In this document: piece after piece, positions 10,166-22,800 of the stretch
Numbering within the stretch: the first letter of the stretch is position 1
Layout: each line of letters opens with the position of its first letter
Origin: Eutreptiella sp. 'Long Island Sound 2002'
Taxonomy: Eukaryota; Euglenozoa; Euglenophyceae; Eutreptiales; Eutreptiaceae
Reading direction: 5' to 3'
Length of the DNA stretch: 64,000 nt
Assembly: GCA_964036045.1 (NCBI GenBank)
Contig: OZ038392.1
Span: forward strand, 19,048,612 to 19,112,611
The notes under the pieces: generated by a model
Seen by the model: the letters and a program-made list of their open reading frames with translations, nothing else
Told to the model about the DNA's origin: nothing
The model's database searches: none
Translations under genes and position numbers: made by a program

Positions 10166-11569
10166 AATGCTGAGTTATTGCACGTGGGCACAAGACGCGG
10201 CCAGCACAAAAACGCAGAAAGAAAATTGGCTCATTAGTGGCCTAAAAGATCATAGGTACCTTTCTGTCACAAGAATGAGACACAGAGGTGCCAGTGGGCA
10301 GGCCACCAACACGCAAAGCAATGGACCGCAGCCGGACGTTATGAACCACATCCAAGCTGGTACCATCGGACCTGAGTTGTGGACTAAATATAGACTTCAC
10401 ATATAGCGGGAAACCGTGACCCCCCTCCCCCCGGGGGCAGAGCCCCGATCGGATGAGTTCACAGGGATCCAGGAAAGGTGTAAAGCTGGAGAGGACAGGA
10501 AAATCGTAGCACCAGTCAGCGCAGACGTTGCTGCATGGTCCTGGGTGGGGCATATGCCAAGAGGCATACGCTGCGGACGTCCGTACTGCGTGTGCTTGAA
10601 GCCAGCGCCGAAGGCGAAAGAAAATGGTGTCGCATGTAGCTGGCAAAACGTAGACGACGTGGCAGCACCACTGGAGGGTGCTGTCGACGTCCCATGGTGT
10701 CCGGCTGATGATACGCGGAACCGCCGAGTGCAGCGCGCGCAAAACTGTTGACTGCGGATATCCAGACAAGCAGGCCAATTGCGCCCAGGATGCTATACTC
10801 AGGAGGCAACCCGCCCAGGTATGCAGAAATGACAAAACGGCACTGACGATGATGTTTGATACGTCTTTGTGTGCGTGTGCAGGTGGGGACTGCAGGGTGA
10901 CGGTGTACTTTAGGTGCCATGTGCCTGTGAGGCCTGAAGGTTGGGAATACACAAGTGGAGGGCTGTCGCCATGGACATGCACTGTGAAACCCCACCACGC
11001 CGCGCGGGAGAGGGGGTGGGAGGAGGGGCAGGCAGCACAATGGGGGAGGCACCAGTCCCCGTCCCCCCTTTACTCTCCTCACCTTTGCCCCCACAGGAGG
11101 CCGCGAAGGTGCAACCGGCGCGTGATGCGGGCGCGGATGCACCCGCACCGGACGGCGCCGCGCCACACGCGCACTAGCGCCAGGGGGAGGGGAGGGGGTC
11201 AGTCCAAATGCCCTCCCAGCCCCATCAGCCCCGACCCACTGAGGCTCTCCGCCCGTACCGAGCGTTCCGCCCCCCTCCCCCCCGCCGGGGCGCCCGCTGG
11301 ATACGGTGGGGGGGCGCGCGGTTTTCCCCACCTAGGGCAGAGTGCTCTTTACCCGGCCGTGCCGAGCCTGTGGGCTGGGCGTGCGGCAGTCCTGTCGGCG
11401 GCCTGCCACCGTTGGTGCCGGCGCCACGCAGGGGCGCTTGGCTGGCGGCTTGGCGGCTCCGGGGGCGCCAACCACGCCTACAGGACCCGCAACGAGGCCG
11501 CTGCCCCCGCCACTACCACTGGGTGTCCCCCGTGACGCCGCGCGCAGCAGTGCGCCACTCCCTGCCACG
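10166..11569. other. GC-rich stretch without a supported gene
   Basis: The longest open frame (10242-10982, minus) has no ATG start, no recognisable domain and no repeat partner. The other long frames are overlapping, Arg/Pro/Gly-rich by-products of GC content. I see no gene here. Confidence 0.5.
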
Positions 11570-12405
11570 CTAGCCGACATTGCTCGCATTGCGGCTTCGG
11601 GTGGATGGGGCACTTGCGGCATGGTGCCGGCTTGACGTCCGCCGCCGGTGGCAGGTGCGGCCGTGCCGCACCACTGCCCTTGGGCGTTGCGCACGCACGA
11701 TTTCATACGGGCGTGCCAGGCCTGCCCCTCCCGGGCGGCGCGGCAGGTACCCTGCCACGAAATAGTCCTTGCGGCCGGCCCCTGGGGTCGATAGCCGGCG
11801 CGTCCAGAGCTCCGGGCAGTGGTGCTGGAGCTGCTGCATGTGCCGCCGCATGTCGGGCCGCCACACAAACATCGGCCGCTTCGTGCGCCCCATGCTGTGA
11901 AAGCCCCCCACGGGTACCAGGGAGGCGCACATCCACCGGAAGTCGCCCTCCAGCAGGGTGCCGCCGGCGAGCAGGGGCTGCAGCAGGTCGACTGCCTCCC
12001 GCAGCACGTGCGCCCGCTCCCTCGGCGGCAGCACTTGTCGGGCGTGGCGATGACCCGGCCTGGCTGGGAGCGCCCGGTTGCTGTGGGACTCAAAGTCCAG
12101 GGCCAGCTCGGGGTAAGTGACATGGCCTGAGCGTAGTGCCCACTGCAGCGCTGAGGCCAAGTGTACAAGGGCCTTGGCAAAGCCGCGCTCCCACGGCTAC
12201 CCCGCCAGAGGGCCCTGCGGCAGCTGCAGGGGTCCAGCGCTGGGGCGGGGCGCAGCGGGCCGTCCGCCAGCTGCTCCCACCCATACCCCCGTCGCGAATC
12301 CGGACCTCGCCCCCGTGCCGGGCCAAACACCGTGGAGGCCGCGTCTCCGCACAACCGCGCCGCCTCCTCCACTGCACGGCGGGCTGACAGCACTGCGAGG
12401 TACAT
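11570..12405 (-). pseudogene. Fragments of an unknown retroelement-associated protein
   Basis: Two frames carry coding-like text on the minus strand. The first (12405 to about 12200) has YLAVLSARRAVEEAARLCG and DSRRGYGWEQLADGPLRPAP. The second (from about 12190) has ASALQWALRSGHVTYPELAL, LLAGGTLLEGDFRWMCASLV, VGGFHSMGRTKRPMFVWRPD and GAGRKDYFVAGYLP. Part of it is duplicated in inverted orientation at 9889-10063, and it lies downstream of the RT fragment at 12694-13240. This suggests a distal region of the same decayed element. I do not recognise the fold. Confidence 0.4.
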
Positions 12406-12693
12406 GCCGTACAGCCTGTACAGGACCCCGCCTGGGCGTCCTCACCCTCACCCACCAATGCGAGCGGCATCAATCCCATGGCCCTCAGGCACACCGGCCA
12501 GGCCGCCGGCAGTGCCAGCGCCGGTAGCGTCCCCTTTGTCCGCCTACACTAGATGCACGCGGGCGTCGACTGTCCCGGCACATCCTAGTGCTAGCAGCCT
12601 TCACGATGCTGCCAGCCCAATTGGCGGGCGGCCTGCAGGGCCCTTGCCCACGGGCCCCGTGGAGGGCGGCGGGTCCCTCCACTCGAGCACCGC

Positions 12694-13240
12694 CTACACC
12701 ACGGTCTGCGTGGTGCCTGGCATATGTGCGTGGCAGGCGAGCCAAAGCAAGCGTTGGTACCGCACACACCACAGGGGCGAGACATAGAAGCCTTTGGCCA
12801 GGAGCCCCAAGAGGACCTCCTTGGCCCGCGAGCACAACGTGGGGCCCCATATCGCCTTGGCCGCTGCGGTGTCCGCCGCCGACAGGGTGCGCCCTTCGAA
12901 GTCCGCCAGCTCCACTCCATACGGTGCCACGGAATTGGCTAGGGTGCCCAGCATTGCCTGCGGCATGAGCAAGGTGGGCAGGCAACCCACCCGGCGTGTG
13001 ATGGCGAGGCACTTGTCTAGGGGGGCGCGTAGGACCGGGCCCATGCCTTTCTGCACCGCCAGGCGTTGCCCCACTCCCAACTGCTTGAACTCCCGCAAGA
13101 GTGGGATGGGAACCCCGCCCAACGTGAGCGGCGCCACCCCGCCGTGCGGTTCCCGCAGGAGCCACGAGGTGGACTTGGCCGCGTTGCCCCACTGTCCGGT
13201 GTCCGCCATCCATCGGTTACCGCTCTGCGGCAATTTTCTG
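12694..13240 (-). pseudogene. C-terminal reverse transcriptase fragment, non-LTR type
   Basis: The frame reads WGNAAKSTSW, then PLTLGGVPIPLLREFKQLGV, then a helical region with LDKCLAITRRVGCLPTLL, APYGVELADFEGRTLSAADT and AIWGPTLCSRAKEV. In non-LTR retrotransposons the order N-x-x-K-S/T, L-x-G-x-x-I/V-P, F-x-x-L-G-V marks the end of the palm, and the following helices form the thumb and connection. The catalytic YxDD region would lie upstream but is absent: the frame runs into a TG-rich microsatellite. The fragment is 5'-truncated and cannot be an active RT. The assignment rests on motif order only. Confidence 0.45.
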
Positions 13241-13242
13241 AA

Positions 13243-13335
13243 TCTCCGTGTGCATGTGTATGTGTGTGGGTGTGGGTGTGGGTGGGTGTCTCGGTGTGCG
13301 CATGGGTGCGTGTGCGCGTGCATGTGTGCAAACCG
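13243..13335 (+). repeat. TG-rich microsatellite
   Basis: Imperfect TGTGTG/GGGTGTGGGTGTGG tract with GCATG interruptions. It abuts the truncated RT fragment and marks its 5' break. Confidence 0.8.
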
Positions 13336-13389
13336 TGGTTGACATCGGCCCCTCCCAAGAGCCACTGGATTGCAGCCACTCAAAGGCAC

Positions 13390-13847
13390 AGCAGTTCAAA
13401 AGGAGCGGGAATGAAAGACGACACAGAAATTGGTGTTGTGATCTGAGGCAGGAAGGGGGGCTGGGGGGCGGTGAAGGCGCATTGGAGGACAGTGGTGAAC
13501 CTCAGCATCACTCTGCACCTGTGCTCCTCCACGCACACCCCGTGGCAGGGCCCCAGGCTCCTTTTGTAAGGGGACGGGGTCCCGGGGGTTGGCCGAATCT
13601 TTTAAAGGGGGGGGGTCGGGGTGGGGGGGTGGCACGAGGCCATGGTGTTGGTTTGGTTGCTGTTGGCAGTGCCTATTGGCCTCTCGCCATTGTAGATTCC
13701 GACCTCTGTCCCAGAGGGGGGGAGGGGCTGTGTGACGTTCCGTCGGGTTGGTGTTTCTTTACCGGGGGGGAACCCCCCCCCCCCCTGGGTGGTGCCGAGT
13801 TGTGAAAAGGAGCCCTGGCAGGGCTTCACCCATGGTCCTTTCGCAAG
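13390..13847. other. Intergenic stretch downstream of the giant gene
   Basis: No supported gene. There are G runs near 13606 and 13765 and a C run at 13775-13784. On the minus strand this is the 3' flank of the giant gene. I see no clear polyadenylation signal. Confidence 0.5.
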
Positions 13848-16800
13848 TCATACATGTTGCCGCGTGGGGGACATGCTGTCCGTCATCGAGGCCGCCAACG
13901 TCACCGACCCCACCGAAGACGCCGTCACGGAGCGCCTCCCTGTGGCGCTGGAGGACAGCGACGCGCTCAAACCGACGCTGGACGACGGCGTTGGGGTCGG
14001 TGTGGGCGTCGGCGTCGGCGTGGGCGTCGGGGTGGGCGTGGGCGTGGCCGAGGGGGTAAGCGACTGCCCCTTCGTCGGGGTGGCGGTGGCGGTCGGGGTC
14101 GGCGAGGCCGAGGGCGTGGGCGTGCCGGTCACCGAGCGTGAGGGCGAGGGCGTGGGCGTCGCGGTGCAGGTCGGGGAGGGCGTGGGGGAGGGTGTGGGGG
14201 ACGGCGTGCGGGAGGGGGACGGGGTGCCGGAGGGCGTGGGGGACGCGGTGGCAGTCGCGGTGCCGGTCGCGGTCGCCGTGCCGGTGAGGGACGCGGTGGG
14301 CGTGGGGGTACTGGTGCGGCTGGCGGTCCGAGTGAACGTCACTGTCACCGTCGCCGTCCCCGAGGCCGTGGGGGTGCGGGTGCAGGTCACGGTTTCGGTC
14401 ACCGTGGCCGTCGCGGTCCCAGTGCGCGACTGCGTGTGGGAGAGTGTGCCGCTGGGTGTGGGCGTCGGGGACCCGGTGGGGGTCGCGCTGGCCGAGGGGC
14501 TGAGGGAGGCCGTCGCTGTGCCGGAGCTGGTGCGCGACGGCGTCGGGGTCCGTGTCGCACTGGTGGTCGCCGTTGCCGTGGACGACAGCGTGGCAGTCAG
14601 GGTGTGGCTTGCGGAGGGGGTCTGCGTGCTGCTTGGCGTTGGGCTGGGGCTGGGTGTGCTGCTGCGGGAGGGGGTCGCGGTGGCAGACCGCGTGGCGGTG
14701 CTGGTGGCACTGGGGGAGGGGGAGGGGGTGGAGGAGGAGGTCGCAGAGGGCGTGGCCGTGGCCGTCGGGGTGGGGGTGAGGGTGGGGCTGAGGGTGGCGG
14801 TGGGCGTGAGGGTCGGGGTTGGGGTGGCCGTTGCGGTGGGGGTCTGGGTGTGCGTGGCAGACGCCGACGTGGTCAGGGTGCCCGACAGGCTCAGGGTGGC
14901 GGTGACGGTCGCGGTGCGCGTGTACGTGAGGGACGTGGTCGGCGTCCCAGTGACGCTGAAGGATTGGGTGGCGGAGGGCGTTGCTGTCGCGCTGAGCGTG
15001 TACGTGAGGCTGGCGGTGCACGTCGTTGAGGTGGTGGCGGTCGCTGTGGCGGTCGTGCTCCCGCTGAAGGTGGCCGTAGGGCTGAGGCTCGGGGTGGCGG
15101 AGGCAGTGGCGGTGGGGCTGGCCGTCGCGGTCGCCGTGGGGGTGACGCTGAGCGTGGTTGTGTGTGTGGGTGTGGGCGTGGGTGTTGCCGTTGGGGTCGG
15201 GGTCGGGCTGGCGGTTGGGGTCGGCGTCTGCGTGAGGGTCGGGGTCGGGCTGGGCGTGGGGGAGGCCGTCAGCGTCGGGGTCGCGGTGGGAGTGGGTGTC
15301 GGTGTGACCGTCGCGGACGGGGTGCCTGTGAGGGTGCCCGAGGCAGTGGCCGTGGGTGTGGAGGTGGGCGTGGCTGACGCGGAGCCGGTGGCGCTTGGCG
15401 TCGGCGTCGGCGTCCCCGTCGGGCTGGGGCTCGCAGACTGCGTGCAGGTGCTCGACGAGGTCCCCGACGGGGTCCCCGAGGGCGTATCCGAGAGCGTGGG
15501 CGTTGGGGTCTGAGTCAGACTAGGTGTGGGGGACGCGCTGGGGGTTGCGGTGACGGAGGGCGTGGCTGTGCCTGTGCCAGTGGGGGAGGCCGAGGGGGAG
15601 GGTGTGCCGGTGAGGGACGGGGTGGGGGTCGCGGTCCCGGAAGGCGTGGCGGTCGGTGTCGGGGTCGTGGTCCGGGTGGCCGTCGGTGAGGCCGTCGGGC
15701 TGCCCGTCAGTGTGCACGTTGGGGTCGGGGTGGCGCTGGGGGTGGTGGTGGGGGTTGGTGTGGGGCTGGCCGTGGCCGTTGGCGTCGCGGTCGTCGTGCA
15801 GGACGGCGTCCCCGTCGGGGAGCCGCTGGCGGTGGGGGACGGGGTGGCGGTGGGGGTGGCCGTCGGGGATGCTGTCGGGGTGGCGGAGGGGGTCGGGGTT
15901 GGCGTGTGGGAGGGCGTGGAGGTCGCGGAGGGGGTTGGGGACTGCGATGGGGTCAGCGTGGAGGTGGGTGTTGGGGTGGGGGTGGCACTTGGGGTGGCGG
16001 ACGGCGTGTACGTGCACGTCACTGTGCTCGTGCAGCTGGTGGTTTGGGTGTAGGTCACAGTCCCAGTCAAGGAAAGGGTGTACGTGGCGGTCGGGGTAGG
16101 GGTTGTGCTCTCCGATGGAGTGGAGGTCGCGGTGGGCGTGGGCGTGCTTGACGAAGTTGGGGTAGGCGTGGGCGTGGGGGTAGGGCTCGGCGTTACGGTG
16201 GGTGTTGGTGTCAGGGTCTGACTGACAGTCATCGTCGGTGTCAGCGTCGGAGTAGCACTCAGTGTGGACGTCGCAGATGGGGTCGCAGTGCTGGTGGGTG
16301 TGCAGGAGCATGTCGGAGTACAGGTGCAGCTGGGGGTCGCCGATGGAGTCCTGGTTGATGTGGGGCTCTGTGTTGGCGTGGGTGACAAGGTACCGCTGGG
16401 GGTCAGGGTTGGCGAAGGCGTGGGACTAGTGGTCACCGTGGACGTCACTGTGGGTGTATTCGAAAATGTGCACGTGGGGCTTGGAGTGACCGAGGGTGAG
16501 GGCGTGGCTGAGGGGGTCGGTGTGCAGGTTGGCGTTGGCGTGACGGTTGGGCTGCATGTTGGAGTGGTGGTTGGGGTGGACGTGGGAGTGGGCGTGGGGG
16601 TCGCGGATGGTGACCCCGTGGCTGTGGAGGACCCTGTGGGCGTGGCAGTAAGCGATGGAGTTTGGGATGGGGTTGGGGTTGGCGTGTGTGTTGGCGTGGT
16701 TGTTGGTGTGATTGTTGGTGTGGTTGTAGGCGTGGTCGTTGGTGTCTCGCTGGGTGAGCTGGTGGGCGTTGCGGTAGGCGTGTTTGTTTGAGTATTCGTG

Positions 16801-19800
16801 GGTGTCTCTGTTGGTGTGCCGGTGCCGGAGCTTGTCGGGGTGGTTGTCGGCGTAGTCGTGGGTGTGCTAGTGGGCGTGCCAGTCGGTGTCTCGGTCGGTG
16901 TAGAAGTGGGCGTGCCCGTTGGTGAGGCTGTTGGCGACACCGAAGGCGTTTCGGTCGGCGACCCAGTCGGCGTTTGTGTAGGTGTCCCAGAGGGCGAGCT
17001 CGTTGGTGTGCTGGATGGGGTGCTGGTGCAAGTTCCTGTGGGTGTGGGTGTGGGCGTGGGCGTAAAAGTGGGCGTGAAAGTCGATGTGACCGTTGGTGTG
17101 GAAGTTGATGTTGGGGATGGGGTGGGGCTGTCGGTGGGCGTGCCACTGGGCGAAGCAGTGGGTGTTGCTGTGGGTGTGCTGGTCGGTGTGGTTGTAGGCG
17201 TGTTGGTAGGTGTGCTCGTCGGTGTGTGGGTCGGTGTATGGGTTGGGGTGTGGGTTGGTGTTAGCGTGGGTGTGGTCGTCAGTGTGGTTGTGGGTGTGGG
17301 TGTGGGTGTGGGTGTGGGTGTGGTTGTGGGTGTATGTGTGGGTGTGGTTGTGGGTGTATGGGTCGGCGTAACGGTAGGCGTAGATGTAGGTGTCAATGTA
17401 GGTGAAGCTGTTGGTGTGCCCGTAGGAGTGCCTGTTGGGGTGCTTGTGGGTGTGATAGAAGGTGTGCTGCTGGGAGTGCCGGTCAGTGTCGGAGTGGGTG
17501 TGGTGGTGGGTGAACTGGTGGGTGTGGTGGTGTACGTGCTAGAGGGTGTGCTGGAGGGCGTAATAGTTGGTGTGGTAGTGGGTGTGCTTGAAGGTGTCCC
17601 CGAAGGTGTGTCTGAAGGTGTGTCTGAAGGCGTGTCTGACGGCGTGCCTGAAGGTGTTCCGGACGGGGTGCCTGAGGGCGTCGTTGTGGGTGTCCCTGTG
17701 GGTGTCCCTGTTGGCGTATCCGTCGGCGTACATGTGGGTGTGGTTGTCGGAGAGAGTGTGCCTGTGGGTGTGCCTGTGGGTGTGCCTGTGGGTGTGCCTG
17801 TTGGGGTGGCTGTTGGTGTAATTGTGGTTGAAATCGTCGGTGTTTCTGAGGACGTGCTGGTGGGCGTGCTTGTCGGTGTAAACGACGTTGTACCAGTGGG
17901 CGTTGCCGATGGTGTGTGAGAGGGCGTGCCAGTAAGCGTGCTCGAAGGGGTTGGTGTCGGGGAAGGAGTGCCCGTAGGTGTCCCTGTAGGTGTCGATGTT
18001 GGTGTGGTTGATGGTGTTGTCGAGGGTGTAGGTGAGGGCGTGCTTGTAGGTGTTGGTGTAGGAGTAATGGATGGACTAAACGTTGAAGTGATTGTGGGCG
18101 TGGGGCTGGGAGTGCTGGAGGGCGTCAACGTTGGTGTAGGAGATGGGGTGCCTGTAGGTGTTACTGTGGGTGTTGGTGTTGGTGTACCAGATGATGTGGT
18201 TGTTGGTGAGGATGTGGGAGTGCTCGTAGGCGTGGCCGTGGGGGTGCTTGACGGAGTTGACGTCGGCGTAGGCGACGGACTGTAGGTTTGGGTTCCCGTC
18301 GGTGTTGGCGTCGGCGTGCCAGAGGGTGTGGGTGTGGGGGAGGGTGTAGGTGTGCTGGTGGGGGTGGGGGTTGGGGTGCTGGATGGTGTTGGCGTTGGAG
18401 TAGGAGATGGGGTGCCCGTTGCAGATCCTGTGGGTGTTGGTGTTGGTGAACCAGAAGGCGTGGGTGTGGGTGTGGGTGAGGGTGTGCAGGTGGGCGTGGG
18501 TGTTGGACTGATTGATGGAGTTGGCGTTGGTGTAGGAGATGGGGTGCCCGTGGGCGTTTCCGATGGCGTTGGTGTTGGTGTGCTGGATGGGGTGGATGTC
18601 GGCGTAGGTGAAGGCGTTCCTGTTGGTGTGAACGTGGGTGTGATTGAGGGGGTGGACGTTGGCGTGGGAGATGGGCTGCCTGTAGGTGTTACTGTAGGTG
18701 TTGGTGTCGGCGTGTTAGACTGGGTTGTCGTGGGAGTGGGTGTCGGTGTATTTGTGGGGGAAGGTGTCGGTGTGATGGAAGGGGTCGCGGTGGGTGTGGG
18801 TGACGGGGTGCCTGTGGGTGTCCCGGAGGGTGTGGGTGTGGGCGTGCCAGACGTTGTGGGCGAAGGTGTGGGTGAAGGCGTTCCTGTGGGCGTGAATGTC
18901 GGAGTACTGGATGGGGTTGACGTTGGTGTTGGAGAGGGCGTGGCCGTGCATGTTGCTGTTGGTGAGGGCGTGGGGGTGCCAGACGGCGTTGGCGTAGGTG
19001 TGGGTGTGCCTGTGGGCGATGGTGTGGGCGTTGGTGTGCTGGATAAGGTCAATGTTGGTGTGAGAGATGGGGTGGCTGTCGGGGTCCCTGAGGGTGTCGC
19101 TGTGGGCGTGCCAGATGGTGTGGGTGTGGGCGTGGGTGTGGGCGTGCCGGAGGGTGTCGGTGTGGGACTGCTGGATGGGGTCAGCGTTGGTGTAGCGGAC
19201 GGGGATGTTGAGGGTGTCCCTGTGGGTGTTGGTGTGGGCGATGCCGTCGGCGTCGGCGAGGGTGTGGGTGTGGACGTGCTTGTGGGTGTGGGCGTGGGCG
19301 TGCTCGATGGAGTCACAGTTGGCGTGGGGGATGAGGTGCCTGTGGGCGTCGGGGTGGGTGTTGGTGTCGGCGTGCTGGATGTTGTGGGCGATGGTGTGGG
19401 CGACGGTGTGCCTGTGGGGGTTGGTGTGGGGGTGCTGGATGAAGACGCCGTTGGTGTGGGGGATGGGGTACCCGTGGGCGTCTCCGTAGGCGTTGGTGTT
19501 GGCGTACCAGACGGTGTCCATGAAGGTGTAGGTGTGGGCGAGGGTGTGGGTGTGGGCGAGGGTGTACTTGAGGGGGTCGAGGTTGGTGTCGGAGATGGCG
19601 TGCTTGTGGGGCTTCCGGTAGGTGTTGGCGTTGGCGTGTCAGATGGTGAAAAGGAGGGTGTCGGTGTCGGTGTGCTTGTCGGCGTTAATGTGGGGGTGCT
19701 GGATGGACTAGTTGAAGGTGTAGGAGATGGTGTACTTGAAGGCGTTTCTGTAGGCGTTGGTGTTGGCGTGCAAGATGGCGTGTTTGTGGGAGTGGGACTT

Positions 19801-22800
19801 GGTGTGATTGTGGGCGTGGGAGTGGGGGTGTTGGACGGAGTTACCGTGGGTGTTGGAGATGGGCTGCCTGTGGGCGTTGCTGTTGGCGATGGTGTTGGTG
19901 TGCCAGTTGGTGTTGATGTGGGTGTGGGGGAGAGTGTGGGCGTGGGGGAGGGTGTGGGAGTGCTGGATGCGGTTGTCGTGGGTGTCGGTGATGGGCTGCT
20001 TGTGGGTGTTCCCGTAGGCGTTGGTGTCAGTGTGCCGGATGGTGTGGGTGAGGGAGTGGGTGACGGCGTGCTTGTAGGTGTGGACGTAGGGGTGCTTGAT
20101 GGAGTTGATGTTGGTGTGGGAGATGGGGAGAGTGTGGATGTTGCTGTAGGAGTTGGTGTTGGTGAGGCGGATGGTGTTGCTGTAGGCGTGGGCGTGGGCG
20201 TGCCGGTAGGTGTTGCTGTCGGTGTGCTGGATGGGGTCATCGTTGGAGTAGGAGATGGGGTACCTGTGGGTGTGAATGTTGATGTCGGTGTTGGAGTGCC
20301 GGATGGTGTTGGTGTGGGCGTGCCTGTGGGCGTGCCGGAAGGTGTGGGTGTGGGTGTGCTAGATGTGCTTGACGTCGGTGTAGGAGACGGGGAGACTGTG
20401 GGTGATGCCGTAGGCGTTGGTGTTGGTGAACCCGATGGTGTGGGCGAGGATGATGTTGTGGGTGTGAGAGTAGGTGTCAAAGTGGGCGTGCTGGACGGGG
20501 TCAGCGTGGGAGTGGGGGAGGGGCTGTTTGTCGGTGTTGCTGTGGGTGTTGGTGTCGGTGAGCCAGAGGGTGTCGGTGAGGGTGAGGCTGTGGGCGTGCC
20601 TGTAGGCGTGCCTGTGGGTGTGTTTGACGGAGTTGACGTCGGCGTAGGAGAAGGTGTGGCGGTAGGGGTTTCCGAGGGTGTTGGTGTTGGTGTACCAGAT
20701 GGTGTTGGTGTGGGCGTGAGACTGGGCGTGGTTGACAGTGTGGGTGTCGGTGTAACAGATGGACTCGATGTTGGTGTCGGGGATGGAGAAACTGTGGGAG
20801 ACACCGTCGGTGTCAGGGTTGGCGACGCCGATGGTGTGGGTGTTGTTGTGGGGGACGGGGTGCAGGTTGGCGTGGGCGAGGGTGTACCGGATGGGGTCAA
20901 GGTAGGTGTAAGAGATGGGCTGCCAGTAGGTGTTCCTGTAGGTGTGGGTGTTGGTGTGCCAGACGGTGTTGGAGAGGGAGAGGGTGTTGATGTGCTCGTG
21001 GGCGTGGGTGTGGGGGTGCTGGTGGGAGTCATGCTTGGTGTTGGAGATGGAGTGCCTGTCGGGGTTTGCGACGGTGTCGGGGTCGATGTGGCAGACGGTG
21101 TTGGTGTAGGTGTGGGTGAGGGTGTGCTCGTGGGTGTGGTTGTGGGTGTTTTGGATGGGGTTGACGATGGCGTAGGAGATGCGGATCCTGTAGGCGTGCC
21201 TGTGGGTGTTGGTGTTGGTGAGCCGGATGGTGTTGCAGTGGGAGTGGGAGTGGGTGTGGTTGAAGGTGAGGGCGTGGGAGTGCTGGATGGGCTTGATGAT
21301 GGTGTAGGCGATGGGGTACTTGTAGGTGTTCCTGTAGGTGTAGGCGTTGGTGTATCAGATGGAGTGGGTGTCGGCGAGGGTGTACTTGTTTGTGTTGGTG
21401 TTGGTGTGGGTGAGCAGGATGGGGTTGATGTGGGTGTTAGAGATGGCGAGATTGTGGGTGTTGATGTAGGTGTTGGTGTCGGTGTGCCCGACGGCGTTGG
21501 CGACGGCGTCACTGAAGCCGTGGTGGTGGGTGTGGGCGAGGGTGAGCTGGATGGGGTCATTGTTGGAGAGGGGGAAGGGGTGCCCGTAGGTGTTCCTGTA
21601 GGTGTCGGCGTTGGCGATGAAGTGAGCGAGGGTGAGGGGGTGGGTGAGGATGTGATTGTGGGAGTGGGTGTCGGGGTGCTGGATGGACTTAACGATGGTG
21701 TAGGAGACGGGGTGTTTGTAGGGGTTCCTGTGGGTGTGGGTGTGGGTGTGCTAGAAGGTGTTGGTGAGGGCGAAGGCGTGGGCGTGCTTGTAGGCGTCGG
21801 TGTGGGGCTGCTTGATGGACTCAACGTTGGCGTAAGAGTCGGGGAGACAGTTGGTGTTGCTGTAGGTGTAGGTGTTGGTGTTGAAGTTGGTGTTGGTGTG
21901 GGTGTGGGTGAAAATGTGCTGGTAGGTGTAGGAGTGGGTGTACTCGATGGAGTTGACGTTGGGGAAGGGGAGGGGCTGCTGGTCGGCGTTTGCGTAGGCG
22001 TCGGCGTTGGCGTGCCCGATGGTGAGGGTGTGGGTGAGGGTGTGGGTGTGCTTGTGGGTGTGCTTGTGGGTGTGCTCGACGGACTCACAGTTGGTGTAAG
22101 GGATGGGCTGCATGTAGGTGTTGTGGTTGGTGTCGGTGTCTGTGTGTCCGAGGGGGTATGTGAAGGCGTGGGTGAAGGTGTGCTTGTGGGTGTGGGTGTA
22201 AGCGTAACGGATGGAGTTGGTGTGGGCGTTGGAGATGCAGTGCTCGTCGATGTTCCTGTTGGTGTTGGTGTTCGTGTGCCAGACAGCGTAACGGTAGTTG
22301 TGGATGAAGGTGTGTTTGTTGGTGATGATGTTGGCGTGATGGAGGGGGTTGCCGTTGGTGTGGGCGATGGGGTGCCTGTAGGTGTCCCCGTAGGTGTGGG
22401 TGTGGGCGTACCAGATGGCGTCGGTGAAGGTGTGGGCGATGGCGTATGTGTGGACGTGGGCGTTGGGGTGCCAGACGGACTTAACGATGGCGTACACGAT
22501 GGGGTTCCTGTGGGTGACCCTGTAGGTGTCAGCGTGGGCGATCCGGATGGTGTCGGCGTGCCTGTGGGCGTGAATGTTGGGGTATTTGATGGGGTTGACG
22601 TTGGTGTAGGAGATGGAGTACCGCTGGGTGTCGCTGTCGGTGTTGGTGATGGTGAGCTGGATGGTGTTGATGTGCATGTGGGTGTGAGGCTTGGGCTACT
22701 CGATGGGGTTAAAGAGGGTGTGGGCGATGGGGAGAGTGAGGGTGTTGCGGTTGGCGTTGCTGTTGGTGTTGCAGAGGGTGTGGGTGTTGGTGTACTGGAT

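Noticed and set aside
10242-10982. 246-codon minus-strand frame
   Set aside because: No ATG start, no motif, no repeat partner; the length is not remarkable in GC-rich DNA.
13732-15513. Plus-strand Gly/Val frame
   Set aside because: Antisense by-product of the giant minus-strand gene; it begins in flanking sequence of different composition.
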